NCBI GenBank assembly: GCA_948543815.1
Contig: CAOVHW010000001.1
Span: forward strand, 148,382-212,381
Direction of reading: 5' to 3'
DNA from: an uncultured Eubacteriales bacterium
GTDB lineage: Bacteria; Bacillota; Clostridia; Lachnospirales; CAMVHY01
DNA length: 64,000 nucleotides
The translations under genes were made by a program, and so were the position numbers. This document shows positions 34,074 through 42,542 of the stretch, piece by piece. The first letter of the stretch is position 1; each line of letters opens with the position of its first letter. The notes beneath the pieces were generated by a model. It worked only from the letters and a program-made list of their open reading frames with translations. It was not told the origin of the DNA and did no database searches.

Positions 34074-34288
34074 ATAAATTTAAAATTTTAGCTCGAATAT
34101 GTATGGCAATTGCTATTATTTTATCTGACGTAATGTGCGCAGTAGTTAGTTATTATTATTGTGCATTAAAATTGTGTGTGGAATGCAGTGCTCCGCCGAG
34201 CATTGCATTTTTATATGCAATTCCATTTTTATTTGGAATAATAATTTTTTTTATTTTGTCACGAATATTTTATAGAAAATCAAATTAA
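34070..34288 (+). CDS. Small membrane protein, 72 aa
   Basis: Two hydrophobic segments (about 9-33 and 45-66) with CVECSAPPS between them, suggesting both termini on the same side. ATG 34070 overlaps the truA stop, so translation is coupled; a GGAG lies in truA just upstream. No family recognised. Confidence 0.6.
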   Translation: MNKFKILARICMAIAIILSDVMCAVVSYYYCALKLCVECSAPPSIAFLYAIPFLFGIIIFFILSRIFYRKSN

Positions 34289-34296
34289 AATTTGTA

Positions 34297-34325
34297 CAAA
34301 AAAACGGTGGAACAAAGTTCCACCG
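34297..34325 (-). terminator. Terminator of the tRNA operon
   Basis: CGGTGGAAC/GTTCCACCG stem with a 3-base loop; read on the minus strand it is followed by a T-run, downstream of tRNA-Arg. Confidence 0.78.
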
Positions 34326-34372
34326 AAAATATATTTTAGGAGAAAATGGAAAATGAAACAACAAATGTCATA

Positions 34373-34446
<74 letters not shown>

Positions 34447-34460
34447 AAAATAAAAAAAAG

Positions 34461-34533
34461 TGGGTGTAATAGGGCTCGAACCTATGACCCTCTGCTTGTA
34501 AGGCAGATGCTCTCCCAGCTGAGCTATACACCC
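34461..34533 (-). tRNA. tRNA-Val(TAC)
   Basis: 73 nt cloverleaf, GGGTGTA/TACACCC acceptor, anticodon loop CTTACAA giving TAC, TTCGAGC T-loop. CCA is not encoded. Confidence 0.95.
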
Positions 34534-34536
34534 TAA

Positions 34537-34613
34537 TGGCGACTCAAAAGGGACTTGAACCCTCGACCTCTGGCGTGACAGGCCAGCGCTCTAACCAACT
34601 GAGCTATTGAGCC
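34537..34613 (-). tRNA. tRNA-Asp(GTC)
   Basis: 77 nt including an encoded CCA. GGCTCAA/TTGAGTC acceptor, anticodon loop CTGTCAC giving GTC, TTCAAGT T-loop. First of the three-tRNA unit. Confidence 0.95.
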
Positions 34614-34622
34614 AACTTTTTT

Positions 34623-34651
34623 ATTTTAGCACGTAAAAAAAAATCTGTCAA
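34623..34651 (-). promoter_or_regulatory. Sigma-A promoter of tRNA operon
   Basis: Minus strand TTGACA (34646-34651), 17-base spacer, TAAAAT (34623-34628), about 10 bases before tRNA-Asp. Confidence 0.75.
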
Positions 34652-34666
34652 GTACAAATCAAAAAT

Positions 34667-35155
34667 TTATTTAACGGTAAATAATTTTTCAGCAATTAAA
34701 TCGAGTGAGAGGTTATTGCAATTTAAAACGTAGTCACAGCAATTCAAATAAATTTGATAACGTTTTTGGTACAAGAATTTTATATTTGACAAATTTTTTT
34801 TAACTAATGGACGTACGTAGTCTAAATTTTTATAAATTTGATTTGGCCGGGAAAATAAATATATGACACGGCCAAGATTTTTTATCAGTGGCAAATTTTT
34901 TTTGAAAGTAACACAACCGCCGCCCAATGCAATTATAAATTTTTGATTGGCGGCAATTTTTTTAATGACATTGTGTTCGCACTGCCGAAAATATTTTTCA
35001 CCGTATTCATTAAAAATAGCGGGAATATTTTTGTTGGCGGCCTTTTCAATTTCGTCATCAGTATCAATTAAATTGTAGGAAAATTTTTGAGCAAAAATTT
35101 TTGCGACAGATGATTTACCACTACCGGGCATTCCGATTAATAAAATATTTTTCAC
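34667..35155 (-). CDS. aroK: Shikimate kinase
   Basis: Phosphorylates shikimate in aromatic amino acid synthesis. 162 residues from GTG 35155, chosen for AAAAAGGTGA 5 bases upstream. Walker A IGMPGSGKSSVA, substrate-binding DTDDEIEK and a later Arg cluster, ALGGGCVTF, and the lid region RPNQIYKNLDYVRPLV. Other shikimate genes are not nearby. Confidence 0.92.
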   Translation of the reverse strand: MKNILLIGMPGSGKSSVAKIFAQKFSYNLIDTDDEIEKAANKNIPAIFNEYGEKYFRQCEHNVIKKIAANQKFIIALGGGCVTFKKNLPLIKNLGRVIYLFSRPNQIYKNLDYVRPLVKKNLSNIKFLYQKRYQIYLNCCDYVLNCNNLSLDLIAEKLFTVK

Positions 35156-35231
35156 GGCTATCACCTTTTTATTTGACAAATTATCTAATTAAGTTTAAAA
35201 TTTTTTCAAAAAAAATTTTTGGAGAATAAAT

Positions 35232-35690
35232 ATGAATATATTAGTAGATGCAGATGAAGTTTCAGATTTTAAGTACAAAAAAATTATTTGTGACGTTATA
35301 GATATGGCGTTGAAAATTGAAAATATTTCTGCGGAACCACAAGTAAGTGTTTTAATTGTGCATGACGAAAAAATGCGACAGTTGAATAAAAAATTTCGTG
35401 GCATCGATAAAACTACGGATGTATTATCTTTTCCCATCATTGATTTTAACACGTGCGATAAAAATATTTTGACACAGGAAAATATTTTGCTCGGCGACAT
35501 TGTTATTTGTATTGACAAAGTTTTTTCACAAGCTACTGAATATATGCACAGCGTGGAACGTGAGATTGGATTTTTAACGGCGCATGGAATTTTACATTTG
35601 CTTGGTTACGACCATATTTCGCCGGAAGACGAAAAAATTATGTTTGCAAAGCAAGATTTAATTTTAGAAAAGGTTGGACTTGAGCGATGA
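35232..35690 (+). CDS. ybeY: Endoribonuclease YbeY (rRNA maturation)
   Basis: Zinc-dependent RNase in 16S rRNA 3' maturation. 152 residues, normal size. Signature HGILHLLGYDH with the three zinc-binding His, preceded by FRGIDKTTDVLSFP. It is normally followed by dgkA and era in Firmicutes; here it is followed by only a dgkA fragment. ATG 35232 has TTTGGAG upstream. Confidence 0.94.
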   Translation: MNILVDADEVSDFKYKKIICDVIDMALKIENISAEPQVSVLIVHDEKMRQLNKKFRGIDKTTDVLSFPIIDFNTCDKNILTQENILLGDIVICIDKVFSQATEYMHSVEREIGFLTAHGILHLLGYDHISPEDEKIMFAKQDLILEKVGLER

Positions 35691-35791
35691 AAAATAAAAA
35701 TTTTGCCGAGAGTTTGAAAAACATGTTTGACGGCTTCATTTATATTTTTAAAAATTTGAAATTGAATAATTACAAAACAGATATGATATGA
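35687..35791 (+). pseudogene. dgkA: Truncated diacylglycerol/undecaprenol kinase (dgkA) N-terminus
   Basis: A 34-codon frame whose ATG overlaps the ybeY stop. The first 24 residues (FAESLKNMFDGFIYIFKN) match the start of the DgkA/UdpK family, which normally follows ybeY. Homology then breaks, reading NYKTDMI and stop. The membrane helices and active site are absent. This marks the left edge of an accessory stretch. Confidence 0.65.
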
Positions 35792-35968
35792 AGCATATTA
35801 ATTAGAAAAGTCAATTTGATATTAAAAATGTGATTTTGTAAGAAAATATTAGGAACAGTTATGAGTTACAGAGCGGACAAATAATGTATTGATAAAAATC
35901 AAATGTTTTTAATAAAAAAGATTTTATATAAAAATCACTTTTTTATTGATCAAAATTTTCAAATAAAG

Positions 35969-35997
35969 TTGTGTAAATAAATACTAAGTATTATAAT
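35969..35997 (+). promoter_or_regulatory. Candidate sigma-A promoter of the phosphatase gene
   Basis: TTGTGT (35969-35974), 17-base spacer, TATAAT (35992-35997), 57 bases before the gene at 36054. The rest of the 35792-36053 gap is AT-rich with no gene seen. Confidence 0.5.
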
Positions 35998-36053
35998 TAA
36001 ATTATAATTATTTTTAAGCAAATAAAAAGTCTAAAAAGCAAAGATGATTTTAT

Positions 36054-38021
36054 ATGGAAGATCAAATGATAAATCTGGAAGAACAAATGTCCAATTGGCA
36101 AAATGTTATTGATGAAATGAAGCGTTCGGAAAATTTCAACGAAAGTATAGTATTACAAGACAAAGATGAATCTAAATTTACATTTAAAAAAATTGGTGAT
36201 GATCTTAAATCTAATGCTGGATTTGATCAAGTAATTCATCCAACACAAATAAGCATAAAAGAGCAAGAAGCAAATATGAATGCATTACTAGACAAAGTTC
36301 TTGAATTTAAAAAACAATATTTTGAAGATTTTGTAAGTCGACATAAAAGTAAGTATCCTAATGCTAATGTTGAACTAACGATGCAAGATATGCTCTTGCA
36401 AAAATATACAAGAGCAGTTATGAGTGATGCACATGGCGATTTATTTTCATTATTGTCTGCATTATGTACAATTGGATTTGTAAATGTATCAAAAAATCAT
36501 TTTTTATATTTTAATTTAACAACAAAGCAATTTGTAAAAAGAGAAGAATGCTACCGAATATTTACAGAAAAAATGGAAAAAGAATTTGGAACTCCCTTTT
36601 TTGTTGATATTTTTTTGGAACATGCAGAATCTTTTTTTTGTATTATTAATGATAAAAATGAAAAAATGACGAAAAAAATTGAATTATTGAATAAATACAT
36701 AAGAGAAAAAAATATATCAAATTTGAGTATTAGTGCAAATAATGATGTGATAAATTTTAATTTTGCAAAAATTACCATACAAGTCAATAAAATTGTTAAA
36801 AAATTCGTTTTATTTGGTTCTGATGAGAAACAAAAATTTATTATAAATATAAGTAAAAAAAAATATTGTATAAATGTAATTTTTGATGTTAATAAAAATG
36901 AATATATATATAAGCTAAAGCAATGTTTTACAGAATGGAAAAACAATTTTCTGAAAGAATTTTTTAGTAAAAATATTAATTCAATTTTTTATGTTATACC
37001 AATGTTATCTATAAATCCAATTGCTCTTGAGGCTCCGGAGCTTTTTGGAAAATTTATTGATTTGGGAGATTGTATTGACAGGGGGTCTGAAACTGTAGCC
37101 TGTCTTGTAACTTATGCACTTTTATCAAAGGCGATGCCTGATTCAATAAAATGTATGCTTGGTAATCATGAAGCTATGCAATCAATGCTTAGATGTGACG
37201 ATGGTAATTGTTTTTTAGATTTTATTAATTTTTGTATTGAAAATCAATTGCTAAAACCGGGATATATTGAATCCAATAAAATTGGGGATAAAACAATTTG
37301 GCGCTCATATTCACATACAATACTTACAAAAAAGCATTTGCCAAAACTATTTACTCTTTTAGTTATATCGTCATTTATAGCATCAATGAATGAAGAAGTT
37401 GTAGAAGTAGAAAAAATATCTGAGAATACACAAATAATAATTAAATCATTTAAAAATTGCTCAAAGAGAGACTTTGATCCTTTAAAACGGCATTTAAGAA
37501 ACAAATGGCCCGAAATATTTAATAATTTAAGCGAAGAATTGCGAAATAAATTAAAGAATTTTTTTAAAGATGAAGATTTAACAAAATTGCTTTTGAAATT
37601 TTTCATAGTTAATAATAAGGGCAAAACAATTTTTTATCAGGAATGGCAAAGTTTTTATTCAAAATTAATGGAGTTTGGGTTTACGAATAATGAATTTTTT
37701 GAATTGAAATTTGCTATGTGTAGTATTTTTTATAATGAATATTATAAAACTGCCAATATTATTTGGAAAAATGTTTTTTTGGGTTTAGCCGAAGAAGATG
37801 CAAGATTTATGGGTTGGCTTTTTGGTGAAAGATATGTTCCAGAAAATAAATGTGAGCTTTTTGATGATGTAATACAATATCTTGGTCATGATCACGCAAA
37901 TTTCATATTAATGCCAGAAAACTTAGGCGGTCTTGTAATATATTTAGATACTTGTAGGAGCGCGGGGTATAGGACGGATAAAGAAGGATTGAATAATGAA
38001 TCAAGATTAAATTTACTTTAA
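36054..38021 (+). CDS. PPP-like metallophosphatase with two large insertions
   Basis: 655 residues carrying, in order, the calcineurin-like metal motifs: SDAHGD (about 124-129), GDCIDRG (338-344), GNHE (370-373) and GHDH (611-614). This is the PPP-type set of Ser/Thr phosphatases and ApaH. Motifs I and II are normally about 30 residues apart, but here about 208 helical/beta residues intervene, and about 237 lie between GNHE and GHDH. The N-terminal 120 residues are coiled. No signal peptide. Substrate unknown. A coiled-coil membrane protein follows 37 bases later. Confidence 0.78.
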   Translation: MEDQMINLEEQMSNWQNVIDEMKRSENFNESIVLQDKDESKFTFKKIGDDLKSNAGFDQVIHPTQISIKEQEANMNALLDKVLEFKKQYFEDFVSRHKSKYPNANVELTMQDMLLQKYTRAVMSDAHGDLFSLLSALCTIGFVNVSKNHFLYFNLTTKQFVKREECYRIFTEKMEKEFGTPFFVDIFLEHAESFFCIINDKNEKMTKKIELLNKYIREKNISNLSISANNDVINFNFAKITIQVNKIVKKFVLFGSDEKQKFIINISKKKYCINVIFDVNKNEYIYKLKQCFTEWKNNFLKEFFSKNINSIFYVIPMLSINPIALEAPELFGKFIDLGDCIDRGSETVACLVTYALLSKAMPDSIKCMLGNHEAMQSMLRCDDGNCFLDFINFCIENQLLKPGYIESNKIGDKTIWRSYSHTILTKKHLPKLFTLLVISSFIASMNEEVVEVEKISENTQIIIKSFKNCSKRDFDPLKRHLRNKWPEIFNNLSEELRNKLKNFFKDEDLTKLLLKFFIVNNKGKTIFYQEWQSFYSKLMEFGFTNNEFFELKFAMCSIFYNEYYKTANIIWKNVFLGLAEEDARFMGWLFGERYVPENKCELFDDVIQYLGHDHANFILMPENLGGLVIYLDTCRSAGYRTDKEGLNNESRLNLL

Positions 38022-38058
38022 TTTAAAAACAAATTATGTAGCTTTAGGGGGAAATTCT

Positions 38059-38745
38059 ATAATCCAAAAAACAAAGAAAAACGAAGTAGGTGAAAAAAGA
38101 TTTTCTTCAACAAAATTAATTCAAAATATGTTATTTGAAAGTAGTGAAATTAGGAACTTAAAATCTATTGTTAGCACCAAAATTATAGAAACAAATCAAT
38201 TAAAAAAAGGACTTACCGAACAAAATCGAGAAAATGAGACAATTCAAACACAATTGAAAGAAGCAAATGAAAATATTAAAAATAAAGAAGAAGAGCTTAA
38301 AGCCAAACAAGAAGAATTTAACAATCAAAATGAAGAAATAAATCAATTAAAATCAAAATTTAAAGAACAAAAAGAAATAATGAAAAAATTTCAAGAAAAA
38401 AATTTAGCTAAAAAAATTACTAAGGGAACAATTGTTTTAAGTATTTTTTCCTTCGCTATCGCAATAAGTTTAGGAATACTTGCTCCAATAGGCGTAGGTG
38501 TAATAGCTTCTTTATCTATGTTGAGTACGATATTTTTAGTTGGAACACCAACTCTTGTAGGAACGATATTAGCTATTTGTAGTTGTATTTTCTATAAAAA
38601 ATCAAAACAAAAAGATAATTACAATCAACTAAATTCATCAAATATCAAATCAAACGATAATCAAAAAAATTTTACAACAGTACCACAAAAAAATTCCGTT
38701 CCATTACAACAAAGAGATAAAGTTAACTATCAAACAAAATTTTAA
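38059..38745 (+). CDS. Coiled-coil protein with transmembrane hairpin, possible ATA start
   Basis: The first ATG is at 38128 (205 residues), but it lacks a ribosome site. An AGGGGGA lies 7 bases before in-frame ATA at 38059, which would add 23 residues. Residues (from ATG) 20-95 form a Glu/Lys/Gln/Asn coiled coil; about 99-152 hold two closely spaced hydrophobic segments (IVLSIFSFAIAIS and FLVGTPTLVGTIL); the tail is Gln/Asn/Ser/Lys-rich and likely disordered. Layout resembles the protein at 62256. Function unknown. Confidence 0.6.
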   Translation: MIQKTKKNEVGEKRFSSTKLIQNMLFESSEIRNLKSIVSTKIIETNQLKKGLTEQNRENETIQTQLKEANENIKNKEEELKAKQEEFNNQNEEINQLKSKFKEQKEIMKKFQEKNLAKKITKGTIVLSIFSFAIAISLGILAPIGVGVIASLSMLSTIFLVGTPTLVGTILAICSCIFYKKSKQKDNYNQLNSSNIKSNDNQKNFTTVPQKNSVPLQQRDKVNYQTKF

Positions 38746-38754
38746 ATAACCAAA

Positions 38755-38789
38755 TAAAAAAGATTGAGCACGAAACTCAATCTTTTTTT
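38755..38789 (+). terminator. Rho-independent terminator
   Basis: AGATTGAG/CTCAATCT stem with CACGAAA loop and seven T, directly after the coiled-coil gene. Confidence 0.85.
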
Positions 38790-39139
38790 ATGGAAAAATT
38801 TATTTAACAAAACATAAAGCAAATGTAAAAATAAAATATAAACCAGCTGAAATATAATTTTTTTTTTTAATTAAAGTTGATAATATCAATATTTGCAAAA
38901 AAATATATTTTGAATAGTGTTTCGTAAGTTTAATTATTTTGATGAATATGTCATTAAAGATGTGGTTTATTAACATTAAGTTGTTTTATTTAAGAATTTT
39001 ACTTTATTCAATAATTGGATTTTAATATTAAATTATATATCTATTATTATAATGATAAATCATAAAAAATAATTCAAATAGTTTTATTATATAAATATAT
39101 AATATATTAATGTTTATTATTTGTTTAATATTTTTTTGT
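38790..39139. other. AT-rich intergenic region, no gene seen
   Basis: About 350 bases of very AT-rich sequence. No frame with a ribosome site, no RNA gene and no strong hairpin seen. Confidence 0.6.
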
Positions 39140-39579
39140 CTAGATTTTTGGATTACATTCAATTAATTCTGCTGTTACTTTATAAGCAAAAGGTGAAAGA
39201 AGATTAAAATTAGTTTCACTTATATTAATCCAACAAGCACCAAGTGAATCTAACCCATCACCGTCTAATTTTAAATTTGTAAAATTATTTGATATAACTT
39301 CATAAATAATACCGACATGATGTAAATTTTCAATTTCTCCATTATTATCCCATTCAATATTATATGTATAAACATTGTGTAATTTAGCTTTTTCTGTATT
39401 AAGACCTGTTTCTTCTTTTATCTCACGTTTTAAACATTGTATTATATCTTCACCATGTTCAAGTCCTCCACCTGGCAAATCAAATTTTCCAATATATGCA
39501 CCTCTGCTTTTTTTATCAGTAATATTTTATTGTTTTTAATTATTATTCCATATACGCTTAAATGTCTATGATTTTTCAT
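39140..39579 (-). pseudogene. NUDIX hydrolase interrupted by a frameshift
   Basis: The gene starts at ATG 39579 with an AGGTGATATAAA leader (HRHLSVYGIIIKNNKILLIKK). It then leaves frame at a run of seven A (bases 39508-39514); one extra A would restore a continuous product through GKFDLPGGGLEHGED. The NUDIX box is intact: G-x5-E-x7-REIKEETGL. The downstream part alone reads as a 112-residue frame from MPGGG, which lacks the first beta strands. Full length would be about 146 residues. A natural lesion, slippage or a base-calling error are all possible. Confidence 0.75.
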
Positions 39580-39806
39580 TTTATATCACCTGTTTTTTAT
39601 TAATGTTCAAATTGATATTCATCTAATATTTCTTGTTGAGGTATTTTTTACGAATTTGTAGTAATAACTTGTATGTTAAAAATTTTGAAGTTATTCTCAA
39701 GGTAAAATGTGAGATTTGTACGCATTAAAGTTTTCAAAATCTTAACCAACGTATTTTAAATTGTTGCTTTTATATCAATAAATAAAAATATAGGAAGATT
39801 GTTTGT

Positions 39807-40626
39807 ATGAAAAAAATAATTAAAAATGATGACTTTAATACAAATTCAAACAATAACCCAACTAAATATACACAACCAAGTTTACCTCCGTTTGTGATTA
39901 GTCGAGCAAAATCAATTGGAACTATCGGTGAAGTATGGCTTGATAACCTTGACAGTATGATATTTGAGATGGAAAAGATGTGGAATATTTCTGTTGGGAA
40001 AGTTTTATCAGGTAGTACGCACGCTTTTGTTGATTATGCAGATGGACAGAATGGTGAAAAGTATGTTCTGAAATTAGATATGCCTGAAAATCTCGGCAAT
40101 AAATTTTATAATATAGAATGTTCTGTTTTTGAACAACTACAGATTGTCTGCTTTGTACTACAAAAGGTTTGGGAAATTTCTATTACAAATGTTGATTTGC
40201 TAAGTGAAAAAGAAGGTATATCGCAGTTTAGAGAGCATATTAAAAAAACATGGAAAAAATTAAAACGGCCATGTTTGCGTGAAGTAAGTGAAAGAGCATT
40301 TTTTATTTAAAATCAAGAGAAGAAGCTATCAATCCAGCAGAATTTGGATTTATTTATGGTGATGTCTATAGTGGAAATACAATCAAAGAACAATCAGTTG
40401 AAAGGTTTAAAGTGATTGATCCAGATAATATTATTTATGAAAAGCCTATGGTTTAGGTGTTTTTATGAGAGAATGGATTAAACCATTAAAGAAGGAAAAG
40501 AAACGCTGCAGGTACTTATACCAACTGACAGGTATTTCTGAAAAAGTAATTTTGGAATGGGAATATTTACAAACTGTTTCTAATGCTTTTATATTATTGC
40601 AAATTAAGCAAGAGGCATTTGGCTGA
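39807..40626 (+). pseudogene. Degraded aminoglycoside phosphotransferase (streptomycin 6-kinase-like)
   Basis: Frame 1 runs 167 residues: LPPFVISRAKSIG, GKVLSGSTHAFVDYADG, EKYVLKLDMPENLG, then directly RKVWE-type C-terminal sequence (about 60 residues of the lobe appear deleted). After the stop at 40310 homology continues in another frame: FGFIYGDVYSGNT (catalytic loop, His to Tyr) and VIDPDN; then YGLGVFMREWIKPL in a third frame; then LTGISEKVILEWEYLQTVS and FILLQIKQE to 40626. At least four lesions; not functional. Confidence 0.8.
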
Positions 40627-40692
40627 GTATTGGGTTGATGTATAAGTGAAATTGGAATACAATTATTTTGCAATGATTTTACGTTTTCATTT

Positions 40693-40974
40693 TTAATTTT
40701 TTGGTAAATCTTTTTTGTAACGTTTAACTGTACATAATACAAATAAAAAAATGTGACATTTTATGACAGTTTCAGCGCTGCCATGCTGTATCATAGCTAA
40801 GATTGCTAAAATTGCGAGACCAACATCAGCGATAAAATAAAAAATGAAACCCAGAGTCCATAATTTTCCGGATTGAAGGCCGAGATAAGGTGGAAAAATT
40901 ACATTACCAGCGCCAAAAAACATTGCAAAGAGTGCGAAACCTATAACTATTACATCATTTAAATTACGTTTCAT
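40693..40974 (-). pseudogene. brnQ: brnQ fragment (branched-chain amino acid carrier N-terminus)
   Basis: Starts normally at ATG 40974 with AAAAGGAGAT. The first 70 residues match BrnQ/LIVCS carriers: VIGFALFAMFFGAGNVIFPPYLGL and two hydrophobic segments. Homology ends at about base 40766, and the frame runs on as nonsense to 40693; the family has about 430-450 residues. The breakpoint abuts a degraded copy of the sequence upstream of the DUF4397 gene. Confidence 0.78.
40711..40766 (+). repeat. Relic copy of the DUF4397 upstream region
   Basis: TTTTTTGTAACGTTTAAC (40711-40728) is identical to 41891-41908. A second block AAATAAAAAAATGTGACATTTTATGA (given here as positions 40741-40766) matches 41929-41955 with a few changes. 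The promoter spacer is 5 bases shorter than in the intact copy. Confidence 0.6.
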
Positions 40975-41073
40975 TAAAAATCTCCTTTTAAAATTTTACA
41001 ATTTATTATAGCATAATAAAGGAATTTTTAAAATTCAAATGCGGTATGAAAAAGAATACTAAATAAAAAAAAT

Positions 41074-41113
41074 AACCTCTTTTATTAAACCGAAAAATTT
41101 AATAAAAGAGGTT
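41074..41113 (-). terminator. Terminator after the methyltransferase gene
   Basis: AACCTCTTTTATTAAA (41074-41089) and TTTAATAAAAGAGGTT (41098-41113), a perfect 16-bp stem followed on the minus strand by T-rich sequence. Confidence 0.75.
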
Positions 41114-41121
41114 GATTTATA

Positions 41122-41847
41122 TTACAAAATACATTCATATAAAAACATTTTAGCTTGATTATTTATAGCAATTGACTTATCAAAATCAGAATATACAGTA
41201 ATTTTGTTAAAATGTATTTGACGCAAAATATTTTCCATTTCTCCGAATTCATAAAGATGTGTTTGGAAATCCATTTGTTCAGATTGTAATAAATTTTTGC
41301 CATCATATAATTCATAAATGCCTGGAGAAAATTGTGTATGTGTTTGCGCGTCATAATGATTTTTAGTTTTTAGAATCAAATCATAATTTTCTTTTGTTTT
41401 TACGGCTAATACGGTATCATCTTCACAACAATTTGCTATTGTATCAACAGCGAAAATAAATTTCCCATTTGTTTTTAATAAATTTTTCATTTTTTGAAGA
41501 ATATTTTGACATAATTTCATATCTGTAAACAAAGATACTGAGCCAGAAGTAATAAAAATATAATCAAATTTTTCATCTGTTTGATAATGTTCAATATTCA
41601 ATTGAATAATTTTAGCGTTAGGAGATTTTTGTTTTAATTTAGAAATCATTTCAGCAGAATTATCTATTCCTTTAATGTCAAATCCTTTTTTTAAAAATGG
41701 GACGAGAAATCTACCGCTTCCACATAATGCTTCTAAAATATTTTCATTTTTTTTAGCGTATGACAAATAAAATTTCAATTCATCTTGCGGAGGATTCTTA
41801 TGCAATATTTCATACATTTCGGTGCATAAACTACCATAATAATTCAT
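41122..41847 (-). CDS. SAM-dependent class I methyltransferase
   Basis: 241 residues from ATG 41847 (MNYYGSLCTEMYEILHK), chosen because a longer start would run into the DUF4397 promoter. SAM-binding ILEALCGSGRFLVPFLKKG (motif I) and IKGIDNSAEMI (motif II) are clear; YDYIFITSGSVSLF-type motif follows. Substrate unknown. It lies at the right edge of the decaying region and is intact. Followed by a strong terminator. Confidence 0.8.
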   Translation of the reverse strand: MNYYGSLCTEMYEILHKNPPQDELKFYLSYAKKNENILEALCGSGRFLVPFLKKGFDIKGIDNSAEMISKLKQKSPNAKIIQLNIEHYQTDEKFDYIFITSGSVSLFTDMKLCQNILQKMKNLLKTNGKFIFAVDTIANCCEDDTVLAVKTKENYDLILKTKNHYDAQTHTQFSPGIYELYDGKNLLQSEQMDFQTHLYEFGEMENILRQIHFNKITVYSDFDKSIAINNQAKMFLYECIL

Positions 41848-41899
41848 GATAATCACTTTTTTCCTAAAAATTATATTTGTGATGAAATAATTTTTTGTA

Positions 41900-41926
41900 A
41901 CGTTTAACATTTTTGCACATAAATTA
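41900..41926 (+). promoter_or_regulatory. Sigma-K-like promoter of the DUF4397 gene
   Basis: GTAAC with AC at 41900-41901, 16-base spacer, CATAAATTA (41918-41926): exact AC-N16-CATAnnnTA. The -10 is identical to that of the coat-candidate gene at 14942. Confidence 0.58.
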
Positions 41927-41951
41927 TAAATAAAAAAAAGGTGACGGTTTT

Positions 41952-42542
41952 ATGAATGAAATTTGTTATGTAAGATTTTTAAATGCTTCAGCAAATTCAC
42001 CCGCTTTTGATATTTATGTTAATGATAAACTTTTTGCGAGTGCACTAAGTTATAAAAACTTTACGGAATATTTTAAAGGAAATATGGGTGAGTACAACAT
42101 AAAAATTTATAAAGCTGGCGATAAAAAAAATATTATTTTACAGGAAAATGTTGAACTATTTATGAACAATATTTATACGATAGCGATAATAGATATTTCA
42201 AACGGTTTGACATTAAATTTAATAGGTGACCATTTACGTAGTCTTGATAAAAATTATGCGTATATAAGATTTATAAATTTATCGCCAAGTTTACGAAATT
42301 TAGATATCGTTATAAATAACGTACTTGTAATTTCAGATTTAGAGTATGGTGTTGAGTCAAATTATCTTAAAATTTTACCCGGCACTTATAATTTTAAAGC
42401 TATTTCGTATGGGGAATTAGTTCTCGAAAATCCACGATTAGTTTTAGATGCTGGTAAAATTTATTCGGGATATATTGTAGGCAATGAGGGTGATATAAAA
42501 ATTTTATTACCGCTTGAGGGTGCAACTTATTTGAAATTCTAA
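41952..42542 (+). CDS. DUF4397-type protein, probable sporulation gene
   Basis: 196 residues made of two similar beta-sandwich-type halves: VRFLNASANSPAFDIYVND (about 6-25) and IRFINLSPSLRNLDIVINN (about 105-123), each followed by a YKIxPGTY-like strand (e.g. YLKILPGTYNFKAIS). This is the DUF4397 pattern. No signal peptide. AGGTGA precedes ATG 41952. The promoter fits sigma-K, so I infer mother-cell expression, perhaps as a spore-surface protein. Convergent with rnc, 4-base overlap. Confidence 0.75.
   Translation: MNEICYVRFLNASANSPAFDIYVNDKLFASALSYKNFTEYFKGNMGEYNIKIYKAGDKKNIILQENVELFMNNIYTIAIIDISNGLTLNLIGDHLRSLDKNYAYIRFINLSPSLRNLDIVINNVLVISDLEYGVESNYLKILPGTYNFKAISYGELVLENPRLVLDAGKIYSGYIVGNEGDIKILLPLEGATYLKF

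Noticed and set aside
35792..36053. Possible attachment site at the start of the accessory stretch
   Set aside because: No integrase and no matching direct repeat at the far side near 41 kb was found by eye.
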